A stretch of DNA of 64,000 bases, taken from contig CAVZUA010000052.1 of NCBI GenBank assembly GCA_963778385.1, positions 1 through 64,000 of the forward strand, given 5' to 3'. Positions within the stretch are counted from its first letter, which is position 1; each line of letters begins with the position of its first letter. The translations under genes were made by a program, and so were the position numbers. The DNA is from DATARH01 sp963778385 (GTDB lineage Bacteria > Pseudomonadota > Alphaproteobacteria > ATCC43930 > CGMCC-115725). The notes under the pieces were generated by a model. It searched no databases. It had not been told where the DNA came from and worked only from the letters and a program-made list of their open reading frames with translations. This document shows positions 50,890 to 58,794 of the stretch, piece after piece.

Positions 50890-51699
50890 TTGAGCAAAAT
50901 CAAACTCGTCATCACCGATGTCGACGGCACGCTGGTTACCACCGAAAAGGCGTTGCGCCCGTCGGCGGTCGCGGCCGTGCGCAAGCTGCACGACGCCGGC
51001 ATCGGCTTCACGATCTGCAGCAGCCGGCCGCCGTTCGGGCTGACGACGATGCGCGACGCGCTGCAGATTACGCTGCCGTTTGGCGGCTACAATGGCGGCT
51101 CGATCGTCGAGCCCGACCTTACGGTCATCGAGCAGGTCTGCATTCCGCCCGATGTCGCGCGCAAGGCAGTCGACACATTTCACGCCAACGGCGTCAGCAC
51201 CTGGGTGTTTGTCGGCAATGAATGGGTGATCCTCGACCGGCAGGGCGACCATGTCGATCACGAGATCCACACGATCGACGTGCCGCCGACCGTCGTCGAC
51301 CATTACACCGATTATCACTTCAGCGCGGTCGGCAAGATCGTCGGCGCCAGCAACAACCACGACCTGATCGCCCAGGTCGAGCACATCATGCAGGAGACGC
51401 TCGGCCATTCGGCGCACGCCGCGCGCTCGCAGGCTTATTACTGTGACGTGATCGCGCCGGGCATCGACAAGGGGCGCATCGTCGAGGTGCTGGCGCAGCG
51501 CCTCGGCCTCGAACGCGACGAGATCGCCGTGCTCGGCGACATGACCAACGACCTCGAGATGTTCACCGCCGCCGGCTTCCCGATCGCGATGGGTAACGCA
51601 CCCGATCACGTCAAGGCCAAGGCGAAGGGCATCGCCCCCGGCACCAACGACGAGGAAGGCTGGGCCGGCGCGGTCGAGCGCTACATCCTTAGCGCCTGA
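50890..51699 (+). CDS. HAD superfamily Cof-type sugar-phosphate phosphatase
   Basis: The 269-residue protein has motif 1 LVITDVDGTLVTTEKALRPS (Asp nucleophile), motif 2 FTICSSRPPF, and motif 4 VLGDMTNDLEMFTAAGFPIA; the cap domain is type C2. TTG 50890 follows gggaagaaat. Its place at the end of the pentose phosphate operon suggests it hydrolyses a sugar phosphate, possibly a side product of the pathway (inference). No other genes follow on this strand. Confidence 0.9.
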   Translation: MSKIKLVITDVDGTLVTTEKALRPSAVAAVRKLHDAGIGFTICSSRPPFGLTTMRDALQITLPFGGYNGGSIVEPDLTVIEQVCIPPDVARKAVDTFHANGVSTWVFVGNEWVILDRQGDHVDHEIHTIDVPPTVVDHYTDYHFSAVGKIVGASNNHDLIAQVEHIMQETLGHSAHAARSQAYYCDVIAPGIDKGRIVEVLAQRLGLERDEIAVLGDMTNDLEMFTAAGFPIAMGNAPDHVKAKAKGIAPGTNDEEGWAGAVERYILSA

Positions 51700-51735
51700 G
51701 GACTATCGGCCTTCTCAAGGACGCACGACCTCCGC

Positions 51736-52044
51736 TTACTCGCCGAACGTCGCGACGCACTGCTGGTAGAGGCCGGGCTCGGTGATCGGGCCGCATTCCT
51801 TGCGAATGCGCGCGGCGCGGAAGCCCGGGCTGGTGTGCGTCAAGCGCTCGTAGCGATTGCTCTCGACCACGTTCTGCCGGGCTGACCAATTGGCCGGATT
51901 ATCGCCCGGGTCGACCTGCGGCATATTCGTGTAGACCTCGACGCGCGCGGGCGGTGCGATCTGCGCCTGTGCCGGCACGGCAATGCCAGTCACCGCCAGC
52001 AAGGCGGCCGCGGCAGCCAAACCCGTCAGTTTCATGTTCCGCAT
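51736..52044 (-). CDS. Small exported hypothetical protein
   Basis: The 102-residue product has a signal peptide (MRNMKLTGLAAAAALLAVTG, cut at AQA-QI). The mature ~75 residues contain an NMPQVDPGDNPANWSARQNV stretch, two Cys (RKECGPIT, QCVATFGE) likely forming a disulfide. A ccgaggaacgg site precedes ATG 52044; ATG 52035 is possible. The family is a common uncharacterised alphaproteobacterial secreted protein. It is convergent with the HAD gene. Confidence 0.7.
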   Translation of the reverse strand: MRNMKLTGLAAAAALLAVTGIAVPAQAQIAPPARVEVYTNMPQVDPGDNPANWSARQNVVESNRYERLTHTSPGFRAARIRKECGPITEPGLYQQCVATFGE

Positions 52045-52113
52045 GACCCGTTCCTCGGTGATGCAAAGGGTTACGGGATCAACGGGCGCGGTTACGGCGG
52101 AGTTCCGCTCGGC

Positions 52114-53004
52114 TCAGCCGAGCTTGGGATCGGGGAGGCCTCGGCGGCGGCAGGCAGCGGTCACCGTATTCGCCAGCAGGCAGGCGATGGTCATCGGCCC
52201 GACCCCGCCGGGCACCGGCGTGATCGCGCCGGCGATCTTCCGCACCGCCGCGAAATCGACATCGCCGACCAGTTTGCTGGCCCCCGCGGCGTCAGTCACG
52301 CGATTGGTGCCGACATCGATCAGCGTCGCGCCCGGCTTGATCCAGTCGGCTTTGACCATCGCCGGCTGCCCGAGGGCGGCGATCACGATATCGGCGCGCC
52401 GGGCGATCCCGGCGATGTCGTGCGTTTTCGAATGCGCCACGGTCACCGTGCAGTCGGCGGCCACGAGCAGCGCCGCCAGGGGGCGTCCGACGATATGCGA
52501 GCGGCCGAGGACCACGGCCTCGGCGCCGGCGAGGTCGCTGTGCACGGTTCGCAACAGCATCAGGCAGCCTTGCGGCGTGCAGGGGATGAGGCTTTGCTGG
52601 CGGCTCCACAACCGCCCGACATTGAGCGGGTGAAATCCGTCGACATCCTTCACCGGGTCGACCGCGTTCAGCACGGTCTGCGCGGCGATCGAGCCGGGCA
52701 GGGGAAGCTGCACCAGAATGCCATCGATCTGCTCGTCGGCATTGAGCTGTTCGACCAGCTCGATGAGTTCGCCTGCCTTCGCGTCGGCCGCGAGGCGATG
52801 CTCGAAGGAGGCGAGGCCGGTCGCCATGCAGGCGCGCGCCTTGCTGCGGACATAGATATGGCTCGCCGGATCGTCGCCGACGATGACCGTCGCCAGACCG
52901 GGGACGATGCCGCGACGAGCGCGGAGTTCGGCGGCCGCCGCCGCAACCCGCTCGCGCAATTGCGCGGCAACAGCCTGTCCGTCGATGAGCGTCGCTTCAG
53001 CCAT
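52114..53004 (-). CDS. folD: Bifunctional methylenetetrahydrofolate dehydrogenase/cyclohydrolase
   Basis: The 296-residue protein has PGLATVIVGDDPASHIYVRS, KARACMATGL (catalytic Lys region: YVRSKARA), QLPLPGSIAAQTVLNAVDPV, DVDGFHPLNVGRL, PCTPQGCLMLLR and the dinucleotide-binding VVLGRSHIVGRPLAALLVAA. It interconverts 5,10-methylene- and 10-formyl-tetrahydrofolate with NADP. All key residues are present. It is 23 bp downstream of the cytochrome c gene. Confidence 0.97.
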   Translation of the reverse strand: MAEATLIDGQAVAAQLRERVAAAAAELRARRGIVPGLATVIVGDDPASHIYVRSKARACMATGLASFEHRLAADAKAGELIELVEQLNADEQIDGILVQLPLPGSIAAQTVLNAVDPVKDVDGFHPLNVGRLWSRQQSLIPCTPQGCLMLLRTVHSDLAGAEAVVLGRSHIVGRPLAALLVAADCTVTVAHSKTHDIAGIARRADIVIAALGQPAMVKADWIKPGATLIDVGTNRVTDAAGASKLVGDVDFAAVRKIAGAITPVPGGVGPMTIACLLANTVTAACRRRGLPDPKLG

Positions 53005-53027
53005 GCCGCATTATGCCCGCCCCGGCA

Positions 53028-53396
53028 CTATTGCGTCGCCTGCTTCAGCCGGGACAGCAGATCGCCGAGCATCGCCTCGTCCTTGATTCCGGGAAACGAC
53101 ATGTGGTTGCCGGGAATCGCCGCCCGCGGGTCGCGCAGGAAGCTCGCCATCGTCTCGTCACTCCAGACGATGTCGCTCTGCTTCATCTCCGCCGAGTAGT
53201 TGAACCCGGCCGCCGCACCGGCCTTCCGCCCGAAGACGCCAAACAGATTCGGTCCGACCCGGTTGGCGCCGCCCTTGTCGAGCGAATGGCAGATCTTGCA
53301 GCGCTGCAGCTCGGCGGCGCCCGGATCCTCGGCACGCGCTCCCGCCGCGATCAGCAACAGCGGCAGCAACGCCGCCACGACCGATCGGCCGCTCAC
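53028..53396 (-). CDS. Periplasmic c-type cytochrome
   Basis: The 122-residue protein starts at GTG 53396, which overlaps the TGA of the upstream LLM gene. A signal peptide VSGRSVVAALLPLLLIAAGA is cut at ARA-ED. The heme motif is CKICH (C-x-x-C-H), and NHMSFPGIKD supplies the axial Met. It is a class I cytochrome c resembling cytochrome c2/c550. It could donate electrons to the neighbouring oxidoreductase, but the operon link is only by position. Confidence 0.93.
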   Translation of the reverse strand: MSGRSVVAALLPLLLIAAGARAEDPGAAELQRCKICHSLDKGGANRVGPNLFGVFGRKAGAAAGFNYSAEMKQSDIVWSDETMASFLRDPRAAIPGNHMSFPGIKDEAMLGDLLSRLKQATQ

Positions 53397-54412
53397 GACG
53401 CCACCCGTGCGAGAGCTGCAATGCCGGCCTCGGGATCGGGGCCGGCAAAGGTCAGGGCCAGTTCGTCGACCCCCGCGCCACGATAGGCTGCAATCTGGCG
53501 CAGGCATTCTCGGGAGGTCCCGGCAATGGCGAAGGCGCTGACGTACCGCGCGTCGAGCACCGTGCTTGGGTTTTCCCCGCGCCGAAGCCGATCAAGCGCT
53601 GCCGCGAATTCCTCGCGCGGGATCCCGCTATCGGCGACGATTGCCTCTTTCGTCGCCGGCCAGTTCGCCGCGCTAGGCCACAGCGCGGTCAGCAAGTCGC
53701 CCAGGACGTGCGTAACTTCGACCCGCGCGGCGTCGCCATCAGCGCCGACCGCGCAGGGGACATACTGCACGACCCGCGGCATCGGCCGGCCGGCGTGCTC
53801 CGCCGCCGCACGCAGCGTTCGCGCCAACCGCGCGGTCGTGCGCGGTGGCGTCAGGTTCGAGACGATGAGCCCGTCGGCGACCAGGCCGCAGACCCGCAGC
53901 GCCGGCTCCCCCGCCGCCGCCATGTAGATCGGCGGATCGCGCCGAGGGGGCGGGAAACCAAGCCGCGCACCGTCGATGGCAAAGACCTTTCCATCAACGG
54001 TCGCCGGGTCGCCTGCCAGCATGGCGCGGATCACGGCGATCGCCTCGCGCACCGCGGTGACCGGTCGGTTGTCGATGAACCCCATGCGCCGCACGGCCGC
54101 CGCGATCCCCGAGCCGATGCCGAGGATCGCCCGCCCGCCGGAAAGCTCGTCAAGGGCTGCGAAATCCATCGCGATCAGCGTCGGGTGGCGGCCATACGGG
54201 TTGGCCACGCCGACGCCGATCCGCACCCGCTCGGTCGCGGCGGCGCAGGCGCCGGCTGTCGCCATCACCCCGCGCTGAAAGGGGTTCTCCGCGAACCATA
54301 CCGAGGCCAGCCCGGCCGCTTCCGCCGCTTTTGTCAGCGCGACGCATCGGCGTGGGGCGAGCGCGCCCGACAGCCGGATGCCGATCTCGGGAAGCCCCAC
54401 CGCCATCGCCAC
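53393..54412 (-). CDS. LLM class flavin-dependent oxidoreductase
   Basis: The 339-residue luciferase-like protein has a TIM-barrel landmark set: IGIRLSGALAPRRCVALTKA, LASVWFAENPFQRGVMATAG, VRIGVGVANPYGRHPTLIAM, GRAILGIGSGIAAAVRRMGF, VDELALTFAGPDPEAGIAAL. The set and length resemble F420-type (methylene-tetrahydromethanopterin reductase-like) members. It stops with GTGA overlapping the cytochrome start. Substrate unknown. Confidence 0.88.
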   Translation of the reverse strand: MAMAVGLPEIGIRLSGALAPRRCVALTKAAEAAGLASVWFAENPFQRGVMATAGACAAATERVRIGVGVANPYGRHPTLIAMDFAALDELSGGRAILGIGSGIAAAVRRMGFIDNRPVTAVREAIAVIRAMLAGDPATVDGKVFAIDGARLGFPPPRRDPPIYMAAAGEPALRVCGLVADGLIVSNLTPPRTTARLARTLRAAAEHAGRPMPRVVQYVPCAVGADGDAARVEVTHVLGDLLTALWPSAANWPATKEAIVADSGIPREEFAAALDRLRRGENPSTVLDARYVSAFAIAGTSRECLRQIAAYRGAGVDELALTFAGPDPEAGIAALARVAS

Positions 54413-54415
54413 CGA

Positions 54416-54877
54416 TCAGACGCCACCGGGCCGCGGCGCTTCGCTCGCCGGCGAGAAATGGACATGGACGACGCGCCAGTCGCCGTCCTCCTTGCGGAAT
54501 ACCATGGTCGAGCGCGACACGAAATCCTTGCCATAAGGCCGTGAAGGCACCGGGTCTTTGCCCACCCATTCGGAGCGCGTATGGCGCTCGCACCAGATCA
54601 CCGCGAGCGTGTCGTTTACCACACCGCCGACATCGAACGGCGCCCAATAGCCGCTTGCGACATTCTCCTTGTAGTACTGCCACAACCGCGTCCAATGCTC
54701 GCGGCCCTTATAGCTGTGACCGTTCAAGTTGTAGAACACGGCTTCCGGCGCGCCGCTCCAGATGTCCTGCAGTCCGTCCCAATCGAAACGGCCGTTGACG
54801 TCGAGATATTGCTCCATGCGTTCGATCAGGCGGCGGCGATCCGTCGGCGTTCCGCCAATCAGCTTGGTTTCGTCCAT
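54416..54877 (-). CDS. SnoaL/NTF2-like (DUF4440-type) protein
   Basis: The 153-residue protein has the cone-fold pattern: RRRLIERMEQYLDVNGRFDW, DWDGLQDIWSGAPEAVFYNL, HSYKGREHWTRLWQYYKENV, DVGGVVNDTLAVIWCERHTR, TMVFRKEDGDWRVVHVHFSP. This fold includes ketosteroid-isomerase-like hydrolases and polyketide cyclases. It sits three bases upstream of the LLM gene, so three genes run as one transcript with the cytochrome. Confidence 0.85.
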   Translation of the reverse strand: MDETKLIGGTPTDRRRLIERMEQYLDVNGRFDWDGLQDIWSGAPEAVFYNLNGHSYKGREHWTRLWQYYKENVASGYWAPFDVGGVVNDTLAVIWCERHTRSEWVGKDPVPSRPYGKDFVSRSTMVFRKEDGDWRVVHVHFSPASEAPRPGGV

Positions 54878-54942
54878 CGCAAGCGTCCGCTCAGTGACGC
54901 GCGATCCTAGCGCAAGCCCGGCGCGGACGATAAGGTCGCACG

Positions 54943-56061
54943 ATGACGCAAGCCCGTTACCTCTGTCCCGCCTGCGGCGCGTCGATACTGGCGGACCGGC
55001 CAGTGTGGCGCTGCGATTGCGGCAGCCACCTCAACCTGGCGCCGGGGCAGGGGATGAGCCGCGACCAGATCGACACGGCCGACGCTTCGCTGTGGCGCTA
55101 TCGCGCGGCGCTGGCACTCGGCGGGCCGCCCCGCGTGTCGCTCGGCGAAGGTTGGACGCCGCTGGTAACGTGCGACTGGGACGGCGCGGCGATCGGCTTC
55201 AAGCTCGAAAGCCAGATGCCGACCGGATCGTTCAAGGACCGGGGCACGGCGGTGATGCTGAACCACCTATTGGAGGTCGGCGTCGGCCCGATCCATGAGG
55301 ATTCGTCGGGCAACGCCGGTTCGTCGATCGCCACTTATGCAACGGCGGCCGGCATCCCGTGCCGTATCTTCGTCCCGGCGACCGCCCCGCGCGGCAAGGT
55401 GGTGCAGATCGCGGCGTCGGGCGCTGCGGTCGAAGCGATCCTCGGCACGCGGCAGGCGGTCACCGACGCGGCGCTCGCCGCGACCGGCGACAGCTTCTAC
55501 GCCAGCCATAATTGGCAGCCGTTCTTTATCGAGGGCACCAAGACCCTGGCCTACGAGCTGTGGGAGCAGCTTGGCTTCGCGGTGCCAGACAATGTGCTGG
55601 TGCCGACCGGCTACGGCAGCAATATCCTCGGCCTGGAGCGTGGCTTCGACGAGCTGATGCGGCGCGGCGAGATCGCGCGCATGCCGCGGCTGTTCGCCGT
55701 GCAGGCGGCGAATTGTGCCGCCTTTGCTGCCGCCTGGTGTGGCGATGCAGCGTTTTCGCCACAACCGACCATGGCCGATGGCATCGCTACGGCGAAGCCG
55801 GTGCGCACCGCCGAGGTTCTCGCCGCGCTGCGCCGCGCGCGGGGTGGCGTGGTCGCGGTGCCCGAGGACGCGATCGCCCCGGCACTGCGCCGGCTCGGCC
55901 GGCTCGGACTCTATGTCGAGCCTACCTCGGCAACCGTCGGCGCCGCGCTGAGCCGCCTGCTCGCCGACGGAACCATCAGCCCCGGCGAAACGACGGTCGC
56001 CGTAATCACGGGACATGGTCTCAAGGCCGCCGACAAGATCGCCGAACTGCTGGCGATTTGA
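54943..56061 (+). CDS. Threonine synthase-like PLP enzyme
   Basis: The 372-residue fold-type II PLP enzyme starts with a zinc-ribbon-like YLCPACGASI...WRCDCGSHL (four Cys). It then has LGEGWTPLV and the PLP-Lys motif PTGSFKDRGTAVMLNHLLEV, DSSGNAGSSIATYATAAGIP (phosphate loop SSGNAGSS), PTGYGSNILGLERGFDELMR. It resembles threonine synthase of the short type but the catalytic specificity cannot be read; no other threonine genes are close. Its start follows cgataaggtcgc. Confidence 0.85.
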   Translation: MTQARYLCPACGASILADRPVWRCDCGSHLNLAPGQGMSRDQIDTADASLWRYRAALALGGPPRVSLGEGWTPLVTCDWDGAAIGFKLESQMPTGSFKDRGTAVMLNHLLEVGVGPIHEDSSGNAGSSIATYATAAGIPCRIFVPATAPRGKVVQIAASGAAVEAILGTRQAVTDAALAATGDSFYASHNWQPFFIEGTKTLAYELWEQLGFAVPDNVLVPTGYGSNILGLERGFDELMRRGEIARMPRLFAVQAANCAAFAAAWCGDAAFSPQPTMADGIATAKPVRTAEVLAALRRARGGVVAVPEDAIAPALRRLGRLGLYVEPTSATVGAALSRLLADGTISPGETTVAVITGHGLKAADKIAELLAI

Positions 56062-56109
56062 CGCCGGCGGCGACTTCGCCGAGCGCGCATCGATGCTCTC
56101 TTCACAGCC

Positions 56110-56187
56110 GCTCCCCGGCGAAAGCCGCGGCCCACTATTCGGCGCCCGAGACGGTTGATCAATCGATCCCGGCTTTCGCCGGGAAGC
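56110..56187. repeat. Repeat family C copy 3
   Basis: gctccccggcgaaagccg and cggctttcgccgggaagc form the family C hairpin, between the threonine synthase-like and methyltransferase genes. Confidence 0.7.
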
Positions 56188-58036
56188 GGTGAGAATGGGA
56201 GGGCGTTAGGGTCGCCAGGCGCGGCCTTCGAACTGACCGTATTTGAGGAAATGCTCGCCGGCCTCGTAGCCGGCGGCGGCGACGTCGGGGTGCTTGCCGA
56301 GATACCAGGCGGCGTCGAACCCGGGCGGCAGCCGGTCGCGCGGCGGCCGGCCGCGCAGCGCCAGCCGCGCCGAATGTTCCAGCACACGCAGCGCCGGGGT
56401 CGGCGCCTGGCCGAGATAGGTCGTCTCCCGGCGTGGGAAGGCAAAGGGCTGGCCGCGCAGCCGGACATATTCCTCGTGATAATCGAGATGCTTGTCGGGT
56501 ACGGCTGCGTTTGTCGCTACCCCGCCATGCACCTGATGAAACGTGCCTTCGCCGAGCATCATGATCAGCCGCGTGTTCGGCAGCTCGCAGGCCCGGCGGT
56601 AGGCGTCGAGGTTGACGTAACCGCCGCCGGGACTCTGGAACCGCTCGTCGAGCCCGCCCAATTCGCGCCACCCAAGCCTGAAGCTGCGCGCGCACCGTGC
56701 CATGCGTCGCGCCCGCCAGTGCAAGCTGGCGCAGCAAGGCCAGCAGGCTGGCGATGCGCGGATCGTCGGGCGCGAGCGCGCCCTGGCGGTTCAGCACCTC
56801 GACCGGCAGCTGGGGCGGTGTCAGATAGACCAGCTCGCGGGCGATCGTATTGTAATTCTCGCGCAGCGCCCGGCTGCCGGGGCCGAACCCGGCGACCAGC
56901 AGCAGCCCCGCCGGCTCGACATCGAGCCGGAGCACCAGCAGGTCAGGGCGGTAGCGCGCGAGCACATAGGGGATCTTCCAGACATCGCCGCACCACACCC
57001 GCGAGCGGCGGTCGCGCTCGGCCTGCAGTGGGTGCGAGGGGAACACGTCGTCGATCGCCGCGACCAGCGTCGGCCGGGCGTAGCGCTCGACGTTCATGAT
57101 GTCGCGCAGCACGTATTCCGAACGGTGCATCCCGTCGATAAAGGCGACGTCGATACCGCGCGCCAGGGCCTTGGCGGCGTGGGCCTCGAAGAAGCGGTCG
57201 CTGGTCTCGCGGAAAATGGTCGCGCCGGCCGGCGTCGCGACTTGCAGCTCCGGCGCCGGATCGACCGCGACCGCCGTGCCCGCGGCCAGCGTCAGGCTGC
57301 GGCCGTGCCGCACGCCGATTTCGAAATAGAGCTGCGGCGCCACAGTCTGGTGCAGTTGCTGGAGCGTCGCCAGATAGGATGCGGCGCCTTGCGTGCGGTC
57401 GGCTTCCGGCGGTGCGTCGAAAGCCGATTGCCCGACCATGCCGGACGACACCAGCCGTCTTTGTACCTCCTCCTGTGCCGCGGTCAGGTTGGCGACGATC
57501 TCGTCGACCACCGGCGCCGCCGCGGCGTTGTGGCGAAAGATGCCGACGAGATCGTTCCACGGCCCGCGATCGTCATGCCACAAATCGAGCAGCTGGCAGC
57601 CGTTGTAGCGGGCCAGCGCCCGGAACGAATCGGGATAGAAGCGATAGCAATCGACCGGGTAATTGTGGATCGGCCCTCCCGACGGCGCGATCAGGAAGAG
57701 ATACCCGTCCGGCTTGAGGACCCGCATCATTTCGGCGAAGGACAGCCAGAAGAATTCGCAATGCTCCAGCATTTGGCCGGAAACGACGTAATCGGCCGAG
57801 GCGTCGGGAAAGGGCAGCTTGTAGGGATCGGCGAGGACTATATCGACGCCCGGCCCGCGCGCCCGGTCGCAGCCGACATAGGCAAACCGCTCGTCGGCGA
57901 AGATATGCCGGTAGGCGCCGTTGAACTCCTCGGAACCGATCTCGACGACGGTCAACGTCTCGCCAGGCGCGACACGCCGCGCCGCGACATAGAAGTCGTA
58001 GCAGCGCTGCATGTTCTCCAGGGATGACGCGTGCAT
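56159..58036 (-). CDS. Two-domain SAM methyltransferase, C-terminal frame lost
   Basis: The frame from ATG 58036 encodes about 625 residues, of which ~455 look genuine. Domain 1 (~1-190) is a class I methyltransferase (TLTVVEIGSEEFNGAYRHIF, DIVLADPYKLPFPDASADYV, MMRVLKPDGYLFLIAPSGGP). Domain 2 (~220-420) begins QLYFEIGVRHGRSLTLAAGT with DVAFIDGMHRSEYVLRDIMN, a TylF/cephalosporin hydroxylase-type methyltransferase fold. Beyond ~455 the frame becomes arginine-rich nonsense, because the real sequence continues in another frame (56206-56676). The upstream start is 58069 or 58036; 58036 is favoured by MHASSLENM but its ribosome site is weak. Confidence 0.6.
   Translation of the reverse strand: MHASSLENMQRCYDFYVAARRVAPGETLTVVEIGSEEFNGAYRHIFADERFAYVGCDRARGPGVDIVLADPYKLPFPDASADYVVSGQMLEHCEFFWLSFAEMMRVLKPDGYLFLIAPSGGPIHNYPVDCYRFYPDSFRALARYNGCQLLDLWHDDRGPWNDLVGIFRHNAAAAPVVDEIVANLTAAQEEVQRRLVSSGMVGQSAFDAPPEADRTQGAASYLATLQQLHQTVAPQLYFEIGVRHGRSLTLAAGTAVAVDPAPELQVATPAGATIFRETSDRFFEAHAAKALARGIDVAFIDGMHRSEYVLRDIMNVERYARPTLVAAIDDVFPSHPLQAERDRRSRVWCGDVWKIPYVLARYRPDLLVLRLDVEPAGLLLVAGFGPGSRALRENYNTIARELVYLTPPQLPVEVLNRQGALAPDDPRIASLLALLRQLALAGATHGTVRAQLQAWVARIGRARRAVPESRRRLRQPRRLPPGLRAAEHAADHDARRRHVSSGAWRGSDKRSRTRQASRLSRGICPAARPALCLPTPGDDLSRPGADPGAACAGTFGAAGAARPAAARPAAARVRRRLVSRQAPRRRRRRLRGRRAFPQIRSVRRPRLATLTPSHSHRFPAKAGID
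56206..56676 (-). pseudogene. Out-of-frame glycosyltransferase-like C-terminal domain
   Basis: A second frame shows clear coding: FRLGWRELGGLDERFQSPGG, YRRACELPNTRLIMMLGEGT, LGEGTFHQVHGGVATNAAVP, then a helical FDAAWYLGKHPDVAAAGYEA and HFLKYGQFEGRAW. The LGEGTFHQxHGGVATN stretch occurs in glycosyltransferase-like proteins, and the last part in polysaccharide-linked repeats (YLxxxPDVAxA). It lies in the same strand as the methyltransferase, one or two bases out of frame. I read it as the natural C-terminal domain cut off by a frameshift or a fused remnant. Confidence 0.6.
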
Positions 58037-58146
58037 CGTTTGCTGTGCCCGTCCGCGGTGACCGGGCACAATATACGGCAGCGACGCAGTCTTATCGTAC
58101 TAGGCGCAGTAGCCGCTTATAGATTTGGGAGGCTGGAAAGGCATCG

Positions 58147-58257
58147 TGCGTCTTCGAGACGGCGCTCCGCGCCTCCTCAGGATGAGGGTTTTCTTAATGC
58201 CATCAAAGGCATCCCCTCATCCTGAGGAGCGCCATCGGGCGCGTCTCGAAGGACGCA
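58147..58257. repeat. Repeat family B, intact copy
   Basis: tgcgtcttcgagacggcgc ... gcctcctcaggatgag and ctcatcctgaggagcgccat ... gcgtctcgaaggacgca form a complete family B palindrome without family A inside it. It lies between the methyltransferase and AroQ genes. Confidence 0.75.
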
Positions 58258-58287
58258 ACGACCGCTCCGCAGCGGTGTCGTCTGTCC

Positions 58288-58725
58288 CTATTTCTTCGCC
58301 GCGAGCAGGTCCTTGAGACCCTTAAGCGCCAGCGCGTAACCGTTGATGCCGAATCCGGCGACGACGCCCTGGCTGACCGCGGCGGTCTGTGAGGCCGGGC
58401 CGCGCCGGATCGGGTTGGAGATATGCACCTCGATGGTCGGGAACTTGACCTGCGACAGCGCCGCGACCAGTGCCGGATAGCCGGTGCCGAACGCCGCCGG
58501 GTTGAAGATCGCCGCGTCGAAGCCCTCGTCGTTCGCCTCGTAGATCTTGTTGACGATCTCGCCCTCGATATTCGAATGGAAGATCTCGACTTCCAGCCCC
58601 AGCTCGGCAGCAAAGCCGCGGATGCGCTCGTCGTATTCGGGGAGTTGCATCGGCCCGAAGATTTCGAGCTGGACCTTGCCGCGCATGTTCATGCCGGCGC
58701 CGTGGATCACAAGAATCTTGGGCAT
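58288..58725 (-). CDS. aroQ: Type II 3-dehydroquinate dehydratase-like, catalytic Tyr replaced
   Basis: The 145-residue protein has the type II dehydroquinase fold (MPKILVIHGAGMNMRGKVQL, EVEIFHSNIEGEIVNKIYEA, AIFNPAAFGTGYPALVAALS, EVHISNPIRRGPAS, GVVAGFGINGYALALKGLKD). The conserved NGPNLN is HGAGMN and the loop Tyr of RExxIYG is Phe23 in LEIFGP. The His of EVHIS is present. Loss of the catalytic Tyr argues that it does not carry out the normal dehydration, or is a paralogue with another job. No shikimate genes are nearby. A convergent family B repeat lies downstream. Confidence 0.7.
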   Translation of the reverse strand: MPKILVIHGAGMNMRGKVQLEIFGPMQLPEYDERIRGFAAELGLEVEIFHSNIEGEIVNKIYEANDEGFDAAIFNPAAFGTGYPALVAALSQVKFPTIEVHISNPIRRGPASQTAAVSQGVVAGFGINGYALALKGLKDLLAAKK

Positions 58726-58794
58726 CGTGAGTGCTCCGTGAGTGGGGTGAGGCGAATGGGGGAGGGAATGCTAGCGCATTTGCCGCGCCCGCGC

